From Dentipellis sp. KUC8613 (Eukaryota; Basidiomycota; Agaricomycetes; Russulales; Hericiaceae), in contig NSJX01000007.1 of assembly GCA_002286715.1 (NCBI GenBank), positions 60,253 through 124,252 on the forward strand: a DNA stretch of 64,000 bases. The letters are read 5' to 3'. Below the pieces are notes generated by a model that saw only the letters and a list, made by a program, of their open reading frames with translations, ran no database searches and was not told the origin of the DNA. Numbering within the stretch: position 1 is the first letter of the stretch; the number at the start of each line of letters is the position of its first letter. A program made the position numbers and the translations under genes. Positions 13,007-23,837 of this stretch are shown here, piece by piece.

Positions 13007-13022
13007 AAAAAAAAAAAAAAAA
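13007..13022 (+). repeat. LINE poly-A tail
   Basis: Sixteen consecutive A at the 3' end of the element, immediately followed by the second copy of the target duplication core. Confidence 0.85.
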
Positions 13023-13032
13023 CAACAATTGA
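13019..13032. repeat. 3' target-site duplication of the LINE
   Basis: AAAACAACAATTGA, identical to 2865-2878. The leading A residues overlap the poly-A. Confidence 0.8.
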
Positions 13033-13167
13033 AAGGTGATAGTACAGTTAGCCTGGTACAGCGATAGGAATGTACATGCAATGATTGTCGGAGTAGAATA
13101 ATCCAGTATATCCAACCTAGCGCTAGAATGTGGTACCAACGGCGCCACGTTGGTAACGGCCGCCAAC

Positions 13168-15499
13168 TCACAACTTCGCCCGCGCGCCCGCATCAGCGCC
13201 CTCCAAGCTCTGCACGTAGCGCTCCTGCAATATCCGGCGCAGCACCTTCCCCGTCGGGTTCCGCGGGATCTGCCACCATCCACCAACCAACAAATCAGCC
13301 AGCCACTCTCATTTTCCACCGAACCCAGCAGCGCACACGCACCTCATCGACGACCTGATACCCGCCGCGCAGCCACTTATGCTTGCTCAGCCGCCCGCGC
13401 GCCCACGCGTCGAGCGCGGCGAGCACCGTCGCGTGCCCGCGGGTGCGCCCCGCGGCGGACAGCACGACCCACGCGCGCGGCACGCGCTCGTCCGCGAGCC
13501 GCGCGTGCGCGGTGCGCACGCCCGCGACGGCGCAGTCGGCGATGAGCCGCTCGGGGTGCTGCAGGAGCACGTCTTCGATCTCGGTCGGCGAGACCTGCGA
13601 GCCGGACACTTTCAGGATGTCCTGTGCGGGGAGGGGAGGGGGGCGTCAGTTGTTGTTTCGATAGCGAGCTGGGAGGNNNNNNNNNNNNNNNNNNNNNNNN
13701 NNNNNNNNNNNNNNNNNNNNNNNNNNNNNNNNNNNNNNNNNNNNNNNNNNNNNNNNNNNNNNNNNNNNNNNNNNNNNNNNNNNNNNNNNNNNNNNNNNNN
13801 NGTCGACCGCGAACCGGTCGCCGGTGCGCAGCCACCCGCCCGCGGTGAACGTCTCGTGCGTCGCGGTCTCGTTCTCCCAGTAGCCGAGCCCGACGTTGCC
13901 GCCGCGCAGGTACAGCTCGCCCGGCTCGCCCACGCCCGCGTCGCTGCCGTCGTCGCGCAGGATGCGCGCCTCCATCCCCGGCAGCAGGATCCCCGTGCGC
14001 CCTGTGCGGTGCTTCGCGAAGCGGCCGCCGAAGAGCATCGGGAAGGGCACGAGGATCGCGGCGAGGGTCTGTTGGACGTGCGAGTCGGTAGTCAGTAGAC
14101 GTCGTCGAGAAACGGGAGGAGGGCTTACGCATTCGGACATGCCGTAACCTGCGAGAGGAGAAGAACGATCAGATGGCGCGCGGAAACGGGTCCGCAGGAA
14201 GAGGAAACTGACCTTCGTAGAATGCTCTGGAGTTAGGGACGAAGTTCATGATCTTGTCGCGTAGCTCGGGCGGCATGTGCGCCGCGCCTGTCCCGAACCC
14301 GATGACCGCCTTCAAGTTGGCGCTTTCGCGCTCCAGTCGAGGCGAGGAGAGCAGCTGCAGGACCATCGAGGGTACCATCGAGAGGCCGGTCACGGTATAC
14401 CTAGAAAATTCATTCAGATGGCTGTTGACATCCGCTGCGGACTCGGGGACTTACTTCTGGAGAAGGTCAAACACGAGGTTGACGTCCCACCTCGGGATGA
14501 TGATGGCCGTGGCAGGGTTCGCGATGATGCGGAAGATGCTGTTGTGCAGGCCCATGGCGTGGTAGAATGGCGTCGCGGTAATCGTGACTGGGACTCCTTC
14601 CGGCGTGGGCAGAGGAGGGGGCTGGCATTGAGCGGTTAGGTTGGTCAGCCCAAGGTTGGAGGTCTGAGTACGCACCGTGACGATTTTCAGCGTTTCGGCC
14701 GCGATGACGATGGGCTGCATGCCGGAGTAGTAGAGGTTTCTGTGGGAGATCATGACGCCTAGGACAGAGCGGGGTGTTCGGTATTAAAGAAATATTGCAT
14801 GCGGAAAGCATAGTATACCTTTCGGAAGACCGCTCGTCCCACTGGAAAACGCGAGATATGCGAGCGTGTCATCTTTCACGGGGCATGTGGGGATGCGAGG
14901 GGGTTTCTTTGCGCGAACCTGGTCTATCAAGTCAGGCAGACTTATTGCATTGTCCACCCGGCCTTGCAGAACGAAAAGCTTGTCATCCGCGAGACCGCGC
15001 TCCTTCGCGACGATACGCGCATAGGCAAACAGCTTCTCGCTTGCGAAGAGATGCGTTACTCTGACAAGCTTGGCGAGTGCAGATATCTCCGGCGGGGTGG
15101 CATATGCCGGGAGCAGCGCGAAGGGCACGGCGAGCTTGAGGAGCGCGAAGGCGAGGATCGGGAACTCCTGCACGTCACGTCCATCATCAGCACCGCTCTG
15201 CGGGGTATTTGATGCCCCCTTTCATTTGGGCGCTAGGTACGCACCATGCTGTTCTCGCTTAGTATCCCCACCATTGCCTCCCCGCTGCGCACCCTCAGCC
15301 CGTCGTCTGCTCCCAGCGCCGTCGCTGCATCCGCGACGCGCTCCTGTATCGCCCGAAACGTGCGCTTCTTGCCCGTCAGCCCATCGATGAACACCGTGTG
15401 ATCCTTCTGCGCCCTCGCAGCTGGCCGTTCGAATATGAAGTCGTGGAAGTTGACGCCGGGGTAGGCTGGGATGTCGGGGTAGAGGGACTTGGCGTACAT
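13168..15499 (-). CDS. Acyl-CoA / 4-coumarate-CoA ligase-like AMP-binding enzyme, peroxisomal
   Basis: Activates a carboxylic acid through an acyl-AMP and transfers it to CoA. Read on the minus strand from ATG 15499 (MYAKSLYPDIPAYPG) through about eight exons to TGA 13168. Visible: the AMP-binding P-loop LAFSSGTSGLPKG split by an intron, ATPFYHAMG, IGFGTGAAHMP, YGMSE, the GELYLRGGNVGLGYW block, GWLRTGD, and the C-terminal catalytic-lysine motif NPTGKVLRR. The last three residues are AKL, a PTS1 peroxisomal signal, as in many 4CL-like fungal ligases. A run of 125 N (13677-13801) removes the stretch after GDRFAVD, so part of the hinge region is missing from the assembly. The substrate cannot be told from sequence. 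The gene is convergent with the dehydrogenase once the LINE is discounted. Confidence 0.9.
13677..13801. other. Assembly gap (125 N)
   Basis: Run of N inside the acyl-CoA ligase gene. The bases on either side are very GC-rich, so this is probably a sequencing or scaffolding gap. Confidence 0.99.
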
Positions 15500-15942
15500 G
15501 GTGAGCAGGTGCAGGCGGATTCGAACTCGCCCGAGATAAATTTAACAGCTGGGGCAATCTTATGGGGAGAGGCGTGCGGTCGTGGGCCTTGGGGATTCTT
15601 CGCCGAAAGCCATATGTCGCAGTGAAATACAGGCGCCAGCTGCAGCGTCCGACGGCTGCGTGAAGCCCTTCGGACGGTGCCATGCCGAGAGCCGGTCGCA
15701 GGTACTCAGCTGGGATGATGTGAGGGCGCAGTCATGGGGCGACTTCGCGTCCCTCTGCCATCACTCGTATGAATCCTACCGGTTACTCCACTTGCCGGCT
15801 GCTTTCTATAAGGCATTCACGCGAGGTTTGTTGTCGTTTCAACCTATTCTTGCCCGACAATCATCCATTCAAATGTATTCATACCGGTCCAGCCATCTGT
15901 GTCAGCTTGGGAGCAAGATTCAGATGCGCAAACTCGTATACA
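15500..15942. other. Intergenic, 5' of the acyl-CoA ligase
   Basis: About 440 bp between the ligase start and the 3' end of the kinase-like gene. It should hold the ligase promoter. No gene or RNA is seen. Confidence 0.5.
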
Positions 15943-17576
15943 TTAGCACTGGGCTGTTACATATTGGTGTATTTCACCAAGCGCTACCAAGTCGTGACTC
16001 TTGTCCATCAACCCATATCGAAGCACGCCAGGCGCCCAGTCATAGCCATCGTCATAGAGTGTTGCCGGGTACCTACCGACGCCATCCCCGCCATCCCAAT
16101 TGAAGTCGATGAGCATTCCGCGCATGCTCGGAGTTGCATTTTGCTCCGTCGCAGGTGTAATACACATTATGTGAGGTAGATGCAGATCATCAGAGACAAT
16201 GCCTTCGTCATGGAGCTTCGAGATACTAAGCTGTTGCGACATCCTCATAGACCGAGGACGGGATACTTTGCCTGTGGATCTCCTTGCGACGAAAAGCGGT
16301 CTCTTCGAGTCAGAGGGCGTTCCCGGCAAGGGCATTGCAGCAATGTACAATCCAGACCGGTGCACATCGTCATTGTCGCCGACAATGAACGATCCACCGT
16401 TTCGGGACGACCAGGACTTGAAAGTCAGAGTCGGGATTGAAGAGGTTCATGAAGAGGTGTCGGCGAGGGGAACAAGTGTGCAAGACTATCGGACGGCGGC
16501 GGGTGTTTGACGAGGTTGTGATAGAAAAGGGAGATGCTCCGAGCTGTGATAGTGACTGCCTCGAAGGCCTGCGCAAGACGAAGACCATTGGCATGGGCAT
16601 GGACATGGAAGCCCAAACGGATGATCTGTGAGAATGGTTGGCTGTAATGCACGCTATCGCCCACGAAAGTGGCGCTGCCGATTTCGATGTAATATCCCAT
16701 GAGTGCAATCAAGACAACGGGGTGGTTTATTTTGAGTGACATTCCTTCGTACCCACACGATGAATGAGCTGACGAGCATTATGAGAAGTGGATAGGACGG
16801 CGAAGTATACGTACTTTCACGCTCGACATCATATGTGCGTGTGATATTGCTACCTGTAGGAAAGGGCCTCCTGCTGAACCGAACTCGCCCTTGATTTCCT
16901 GGATGATGGTGACATATGGCAATCCCCAGATGATATCGGGACTGGCCTTAGGAGTCGAATGCTCCACCACACCATCCGAACCCAAAATTGCTTTCAACTT
17001 ATCGCGAAGCAAGTTTGTCCGCTCTTTCTCGATGTCGAAGATGTGAAGGCACAACTGGCACAGCCTGTCGACACGGCGAAGGAAGACGTGGTTGAGACGA
17101 AGCTCTTCTAGGTTCTGGTCCGGGTTGCGTAGACTGTAATCGAGCTTGGCCAAACTTGAAGTGACGTCGAACAAGGCAGGGGGAGCCCGCAAATGTCTTT
17201 CGGGCGACACAGAACTCTGGATGTTATGTGTGACGTTCGCTCGAACTCCTATGAATACACCATACCGCAGGTCAAGTACAGGTGTTAAAACCGAAGGAAA
17301 ATGACGCACGAGGTAAAATGATCGACGGGTGTAATCGCAGCTCTGGAGCAGTATCAAGAGCTTCCACCACTGCACCTCTGTGTGAACTAATGAAGACGTC
17401 TTCCCGTATGGGAGGCAAAACAGAAGGAGAGGGTCGACCACAAGAACGTCGACTTCGTCATCAGACGCCCCGTGAGGAAAAGAGCGAATGATCTGCGCGG
17501 ATGGGTCCAGCTGTTGTTTGACATCGTGGAGGAAGCTTATGTTATCCTGAAGCCACTTCTTAGAACGTGCGAGCAA
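15943..17576 (-). pseudogene. FunK1-like fungal protein kinase, probably degenerate
   Basis: Belongs to the expanded basidiomycete family with an N-terminal conserved domain and a C-terminal kinase-like (FunK1) fold. Exon 1 (17576 to about 16804) holds IIWGLPYVTIIQEIKGEFGSAGG, matching the family's E-x-K-x-E-x-G-x-GG signature. An intron of about 58 nt leads to NHPVVLIALMGYYIEIGSATF and SISLFYHNL. The C-lobe is recognisable: LHDEGIVSDDL, MLIDFNWDG, GRYPATL and SHDLVALGEI. Signs of decay: the expected N-lobe lysine region is almost absent between LFPSPTPLHEPLQ and SGLYIAAM, the frame is lost near 16425, and the catalytic-loop Asn is His (DLHLPHI). It may be a pseudokinase or a pseudogene; family call is firmer than its integrity. 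Confidence 0.65.
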
Positions 17577-20164
17577 TGTGTCTCTGGGAAAAAGAAGGAG
17601 GCCAGGAGGCTGTTTAATTTCGTTAGGTTAGCGTTAATTTCTGTGAGATCATGATACGTGCCTTCAAAAAAATACAGTGAAGACTGGCGTTGATTTCAGG
17701 GACCGCGTTCATAAGGATATACAGCACGCGCCGTGAACCATCGCAATCCGAAATTGAAGGATATAAATTATGTGGTTGGAGAGTAGCCCGGACAGATGTG
17801 AGCCCTAAAAGTCAGACCCACTAGCTCCAGTGCTCGCACATCAAAGAACGGCCTTTCCTAGAAAAATACTGTGGCAAGGAAGCAAAGGGCTCACAGCGCT
17901 CGTTCATGCAATAACCAGCATCCCATGTCAAGTGGTTTCCGAGAGCAGCTCCTTGCGGCCGTTCACGCAATTTCCGTGACGTCTGAATTCATATCGCACA
18001 GGATATGTGGCGCAGTGAAACACGACAACCTAGTATCGCGAGCTGTTGAATCAAGGAGAAGCCGAATACACGTACGCACGAATATCAACGGCGGTCTTTT
18101 CGCTGGTTCCGTCCTCTGCCAGATTGGTACTGCAGCCAGTGAGTGGAGTTCGGAAACCGGAGAAAGGCCATCGGAGTCTGCAGAGACCCGTGAGTACGTT
18201 GGATCAACTTGGAGGAGCTGCGGCACTGCAATGAGCTGGGGCAGGCTCATCGAGGAAGAGCGGTGGACCAGCGGGAGAGCTCAAGTCCATCGGACCGAGA
18301 GCCGGCCGCTCAGCCGACGCGGTTAGTCAGCGGCGCATCGGCGTTCTGCGAGCTTGTTCCTGCTTGGTTCTGACTCCGTCACCACCGCACAGGTCGTCCC
18401 ACTAGTATCGAAGCTAGCTGTACAGATACGACTTGAAGCTTATGTTGCTTCACGGAAAGCAAGGTCAGTCATTGATAGATCACCCTTCCGGTCTAAAGGC
18501 GACATGTTTCATGCCTGAAGCATAACTGAGCTTTACTGATTTTGCAGGCTTTACGACCTCTTCTGCTTCCATTCAATTGGGAATGTACTGTCGGTATGTG
18601 CTCTTTAGCTTCTGGAAGACGCAAGCTCCGATCTAATATGGCAACGAAACAGACTTTAAGTTGCTGTGCGGAGCCGAGTGCCTGTTACAGGCCGGTGTTG
18701 TTGATGTCGTCGTGGAAGTAAGAAAGGTTCGGAAAGACCTTTAGGCCGCTTGATGCATTCGTACCTTGGAAGCCCGGGGTGATCATTCACTCTGTCAAGA
18801 CATTTCTAGTTCCGTTACGGAACCTCCCCGGCGCACGTAGAGGTAGGAGAAAGATTGCTTGGACAAAATGTATAGATCTAACTTCATCTTCAGCCGAGCT
18901 AGCGAAGTATGGAACGCGAGTCTCATGTATAGACCGTTCCTGACTTCCTGTGGCCTCGTCGCTTCCAAGAAAGGGGAAAGACTCGATCTTTTGAGCTACC
19001 CCAGACGTCGGCTGATCTGGAAGGCATGAATTTAGCGGATGCTCCCGCCAATTTACCTTCTCATCCCGACATGAGATTGACTGCTTGCAGCGATGTCAGG
19101 CAAGGTGTCATTTATCCTGCAGTTGCATGTGTACGTGCCATCATAGTCATTTTCCTAACTCTTCGTGGGTAGTACGTTCCTCCCGATATCGTCCACTCTT
19201 GCAAAGCCACTTCCCTTGGAAAATTTTGTGCGTCAGACGTAGTGCACAACCGGAAGCGCCGAGAGCTGACCTCCTTCTGATTCCTACTCTCAGCTCTCCA
19301 ATTGAAGTCCGCAGCACAGTTCAAGAAATTGTGCCTCAGGTTTGGTCCGGTGACAGAAATATTGGCAACGCAAGAGATCCCCGTGATCCGCTGCAGACGC
19401 ATGCGCAATGAAAGACTGTTGCATTATTACCTCTGCAACCTTGATGGGGATTTAGGAAATCATGCCAAGTTGCGCATCGTGCGGAACGCATCCCGTGGTG
19501 CCGAACGTATCAGATTGCGCGGTCGTGGGAAAGCCCCCATATGAGATCCGCGGGTGGTAATAGGCCATTTGGGCAGCCATGCGCAGACGGCCGGTTGGCG
19601 GCCACCAGGAAGGTTCCTTCTCGTCGAAGCAGACAGCACGAGACTCGCTCCTTCTGATTCTTCGAGATCGTGAAGTGTGGTCGATATCAATCTCAGCCTC
19701 TTATCCATTCAACGTGATACACCATTCCAGGCCTCACGAGACACGTACGGGTCGCCGCCGGGGTCGCCGCACCATGCAGGTACGAGGGACGACGCCGGCA
19801 CATGTCCTGGGCCGCTCTATCCATGCCTGCGCCCAGCGCACTCTCGCCCCGATGCAGCAGCTAGTGGCGAGCCTCGATCGTTTTACCATGGGACAGGTGG
19901 CAAATTAGTTCGGGCGTCACATAGCCTGTGGTGCAATCGGCGGGTTGGCGCTCGCAGAACAGGTATGTTGTCATCCTTCTTCCTCCGCCGAAGCATGACC
20001 TGTCCAGCTCGCACCTCGAGCTTGGCTTCCCTGCTCCTCCCGAATCATATGACATTGTGTATATAAGGAAGCAGTCCACTTGGCTGCCGCTCACTCGCTA
20101 ACTTTGCGACCGGACGCAGTCTGCGGTTTTTCCGTGCTCGCTCCACACTTCGCTTCTCTAGATC
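17577..20164. other. Long intergenic region, nothing assigned
   Basis: About 2.6 kb with no gene I can support. Around 18390-18740 there are two or three short GT-AG-bounded open stretches on the + strand (for example LYDLFCFHSIGNVLS) that could be exons of a degraded gene, but no family is recognisable. The right end is the aquaglyceroporin promoter. Confidence 0.4.
20060..20067 (+). promoter_or_regulatory. TATA box of the aquaglyceroporin gene
   Basis: TATATAAG about 105 bp upstream of the ATG at 20165. It is placed well for a transcription start near 20090-20100. Confidence 0.6.
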
Positions 20165-21716
20165 ATGTCTTACCCACCGGATTCCAAGGCTCTCCATCGC
20201 CATAGCGGTTCTGCTAGCAACAGCTCAACGAAAAAGGGCGAAAACATGCACATTGAGGATACCGAGTCGCCCGCAGAATTCGAAGCTAAACATGAATACT
20301 ATACCCGTTATCCTAATAGGTGGTCAAGAATTAGGTACGTGCAGCTTGCTATTCGAAATTTTCAGAAGCCGTGTCTCACTCCTGCTCGCTTACAGAGAAT
20401 TGCTTCGTGAACCCGCAGCAGAGATGCTTGGGACGATGATTCTTATCCTTTTCGGAAACGGTGTAGATTGCCAGGTTGTTCTGAGTGCGAATACGGGTGT
20501 CTCTCCCACACCGAAGGGTGACTACCTCTCCTTGAACTTCGGCTGGGCAGTCGGTGAGTGTCTCTGCCGTCATGAATATCTTGCTTTGCGACTAACGGAC
20601 GCATCGCAGGTGCTGCCTGTGGTGTCTGGGTATCCGGTGGTGTTACCGGTGGTCACATCAACCCTGTCGTAAGTTTATATGCTACGCACACTAATATCCC
20701 GCTCACATCCTTCACTTATCTTAGGTTACACTCTGCCTCGCCGTCTTTAGAGACTTCCCGTGGTGGAAAGTTCCCATCTACATCATGGCCCAAATAATCG
20801 GCGCCTGGATCGGTGCCATGCTCACCTACGCGAATTACTTCCACGCAATCAACATCGTCGAGAACGGCGAGCGCACCGTGCCCGGAACCGCCTCGCTCTT
20901 CGCGACTTATTCCGTGAGCACCCAACGCGCGCATCTCAGACGCGAACAACGTTCCTGACCGTCCGCTTTTGTCACATAGCTCGCATACATGCCCGCCGCG
21001 AATAGTTTCTTCGATGAGGTAAGGCTTCCTCAGCCGCGCAACGCCCGTCCGCTCCAGCTTCGTGATGCTAACGCGTGGCACGCAGTTCATCGGCGCGCTC
21101 GCCCTGATTCTGGTCGTCTTCGCGGTCACAGACAGGCGGAACGGGCCTCCGCCTCCTGGCATGGTTCCGCTCGTCATCTTCATCCTCATTTTGGGCATCG
21201 GCGCTGCCTTTGGAATGCAGACAGGTAACGTGGCGCCCTCTTACAGACGTATCGCGTTCCACTTCTCACATTGCATTCAATTCGTGCTCGCCAGGCTATG
21301 CCGTAAACCCCGCTCGTGACCTTGGCCCGCGGATTATGACCGCGATGATGGGATATGGCAAGGAAGGTTCGGAAAACTCCCTCGACGCATGCGATCTGTG
21401 GTGCTGATTTTTGGTCGGTTCTGGTTAGTGTTTACGTTCCGCAGGCAGTACTGGCTGTGGTGCCCTATTCTTGGCTCGGTTGCCGGGGGACTGGTGGGCG
21501 CGTTCGTGTACGACGCGCTTATCTTCACCGGCGACGAGAGCATCCTCAACCGACCGTACGTCTTTCACCCTTCTCGATAATCGCGAGGGGGAGATACTGA
21601 CACTGCGTTTCCTATCTAGAAATGCCGCTGCGCGCAAGCACCATGCGCAGGCGAGGCATGAGGAGCGGCAGAAGCCGCCCGCAGGCAACTACGAGCCTGA
21701 AAACGACATCGTATAA
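20165..21716 (+). CDS. Aquaglyceroporin (MIP family channel)
   Basis: Membrane channel for glycerol and other small solutes, with six membrane spans and two half-helices. About nine exons from MSYPPDSKALHRHS to a C-terminus ending EPENDIV. Visible segments: MLGTMILILFGNGVDCQVVL, NFGWAVGAACGVWVSGG, GGHINPVVTLCLAVF (loop B, with NPV in place of NPA), VPIYIMAQIIGAWIGAML, FIGALALILVVFAVTD, VPLVIFILILGIGAAFG, GYAVNPARDLGPR (loop E, canonical NPA followed by R-D) and FTFRRQYWLWCPILGS. The Asp after NPAR and the GlpF-type VFTFR..YW block mark the glycerol-permeable subgroup. One intron near 21366-21427 uses a GTTCGG donor but restores the frame. The hydrophilic N-terminus is about 60 residues. Confidence 0.93.
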
Positions 21717-22525
21717 TGCACATACAGCATATAACCCGTATGATCCACGCTCGCGGATAATTGATGTACATACAGTGCGTTGCGTGCGCGCACAGCTAGG
21801 GTTTCTCGTGGGTATAGTCTACTTTTTTGTTCCACGCCTGTACGGATACCGTCCGTTGTAACGATACGTACGACTGCAATGTCAGGTCTTGCTGCACAGT
21901 CTCCTGTCGCTCTGAGTGCGATGCCAAGGTCTTTTCTTATGATCGCCGGGACCACCGAGCACGGGTGGGATCTAGCGTGAAGGGGCGCAATGGGGCGAGT
22001 CACGAGGACCCACACCCCTGGCCATGGAGAGTAGTAGAGTTTAATCGGCCCAGCACGGTGGACTGGGCATAGTCTACGCACGTACGTCAGCCCTGGGAGA
22101 ACGTTTGAACGGCAAGGGCGGGGGGAGTGAGGACGATAGAGTTTTCCACCAGAGTCCAAGGAGATATGGTCATTCGCGTGGTGATAGCGCACCGTGACCA
22201 AGTCAGCAGGCCTGAGCATATTTTTCTGGAATGTAAGCGGCCAGGACGTAAACGTTTAGTGCTCAGGGTCTGAGAAAATTAGGCTTTATGGACCAGAACG
22301 GAATCACAAGGTTGATGGTTTTGCGGATGGGCTGCGGAAGACCATGGAGTGCAAGGGGCACGCCCGTCGCCCGCCTCGTACTTACCCGCTTACCCACTCT
22401 ACGAATAGGTGCAGGTCAAAAAGCGATAAAATTATAGCATTATTAAATGTACATCCGTGCGACATTAAAGCCACGTCTGAGACGATGCGATAGCCTGCCA
22501 GTGGTATCTAAATCATAAGAGGAGA
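21717..22525. other. Intergenic between convergent genes
   Basis: About 800 bp shared by the 3' ends of the aquaglyceroporin and the WLM gene. No supported gene. Confidence 0.5.
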
Positions 22526-23837
22526 TCAACCAAGCGTACTTTCCGTCTTTACACTTCCACAAAAGGTGCAAGTCCAAAACTGATGGTTTATGCCTCGCTC
22601 ACCGCACACCGTACACGTCCAACCAGCTGCTGTCTCTGTAGGACGTGGTGTGAGGCACGCTTCGCACTTGAACGCTGCCGCGTCATTGATGAGTGTGCAT
22701 GCGGTGCAAGACCAGGCCGAATCGCCAGAAGATGATTCCGGAGCTGGGTGAGTCTGACTTGGAGGACGCGTTGGCGGACGCTTGGCCGTCGACGGTAATT
22801 TCTTTGCTGGCAGTACAGCCGAAGCAGCGGCGGCCTTGGACTGGCGGACGGCAACCTTCGAGGGCCCTGCGACCCGTGCTGGTCCATCGACGAGGATCAC
22901 ATCGTCGTCTGAGTCTCCAGTGAGGTCGATAACGTCGTCTTGGATGCTATCTTCTGCTGCCTTCTTCGCTTCCTTCTCCGCGGCATCTCCAGAGCCGCAT
23001 GCTTTCTCGTCGTTTGCCCTGCGTTCAGCCGCCTAAATGGCACCTCAGCTTCTGCCTTCTTCCTCTTACGATAAGTACGGCAGCGACTTACCAATGCAGC
23101 CAACTGTCTCGGCGACAATCCTGACCGTGCCAGACTGCCTCCGCCCAACCTCCCGCCGCTTCCCAAGACCGCGCCGATTTTGCGTCGCTTCTCAGCCGCC
23201 TCGAGAGCTCGCTGCCGTGCGAGGTGAGGTGGAAGGTCGTGCGAGACGTTCTGGCCGAGCCTGTTGCCTTTGCTGTGGAAGCCTTCGCCGGCATATCCGG
23301 AGCGTTGGAGGGCTTCGTACTCCTCTTCCAGCTCGGCGAGAAACTTGTAGAATTTGTCATCATGGGGCCCATGGACGTTGTGCGTGAGCTGATTATTGTA
23401 AGCATTGGGCTTAGCTATGATAGGTTAGATGGATTTCAGGGAGGAGCACACCTCGTGAAGCATGGTTCCAATGAGGTCTTCCTCAGGATAGAAAGTATCT
23501 GGGACACTCGCCGGCCGCAATCTCAATAAAATCTTCTGTCCCCCATTGACATCTCCAAGTGAGGTTAGCTAGCCAATTCCTCCTCGTCTGGTGTCTAGAA
23601 CTCACTCATTCCTTAATGGATGTCAGATTAGCGCCACCGGGTACGTTCGGTTCTGGACCACGTACCTAAGAGATTAGGGCTTTCCGGGAAGAACTCAGCA
23701 AGGACAGGCAACTTCCATCCGTGTTTGCGCATTATAGGTTTGACCAGAGACGCGATCCTTTGCAGTAGTGGCAGCGCCTGGTCGGCCTTCGGCCGGCCCT
23801 TCAGGTGAGTAAACGAAAGAACAAATGTCTCAGACAT
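22526..23837 (-). CDS. WSS1: WLM-domain metalloprotease, Wss1-like (DNA-protein crosslink repair)
   Basis: Family members cleave proteins crosslinked to DNA and act on SUMO/ubiquitin-modified targets in the nucleus. Read from ATG 23837: VLSFTHLKGRPKADQALPLL, FFPESPNLLG, then the zinc-binding site MLHE | LTHNVHGPHD assembled across an intron, giving HExxH..H. It continues DDKFYKFLAELEEEYEAL, GFHSKGNRLG, and a SUMO-interacting type stretch DDVIDLTGDSDDD. The C-terminus has two RanBP2-type C4 zinc fingers (WSCTACTLIN..CEAC and WTCTVCG..WTCTFCG). Domain order WLM, SIM, zinc fingers matches the fungal family. The gene looks intact; small exon edges are approximate. Confidence 0.9.

Larger units (their letters stand above)
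2879..13022 (+). mobile_element. Full-length non-LTR retrotransposon (LINE, Tad1/L1-like), ~10.1 kb
   Basis: A complete-looking LINE inserted between two convergent genes. Order: long C-rich leader, ORF1 with a CCHC knuckle, a 0.7-kb spacer, ORF2 (endonuclease, reverse transcriptase, RNase H, terminal zinc finger), a short 3' UTR and a 16-base poly-A. Flanking 14-bp direct repeats mark the target duplication. Without the insertion the two neighbouring stop codons would be only about 440 bp apart, a normal spacing for convergent fungal genes, which supports the outer boundaries. The + strand of leader and spacer is strikingly C-rich and G-poor compared with the host genes. ORF2 has a single in-frame TGA, so this copy is near-intact and probably fairly recent. 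Clade is inferred from domain order; a tree of the RT domain would settle it. Confidence 0.9.

Noticed and set aside
13379..14098. ORFs that run through the N gap
   Set aside because: The open frame is created by unknown bases; both strands appear open for that reason.
17871..18326. 151-residue + strand ORF in the gene-free region
   Set aside because: Low-complexity Arg/Ser-rich translation without motif; overlapping ORFs on the other strand are equally open.
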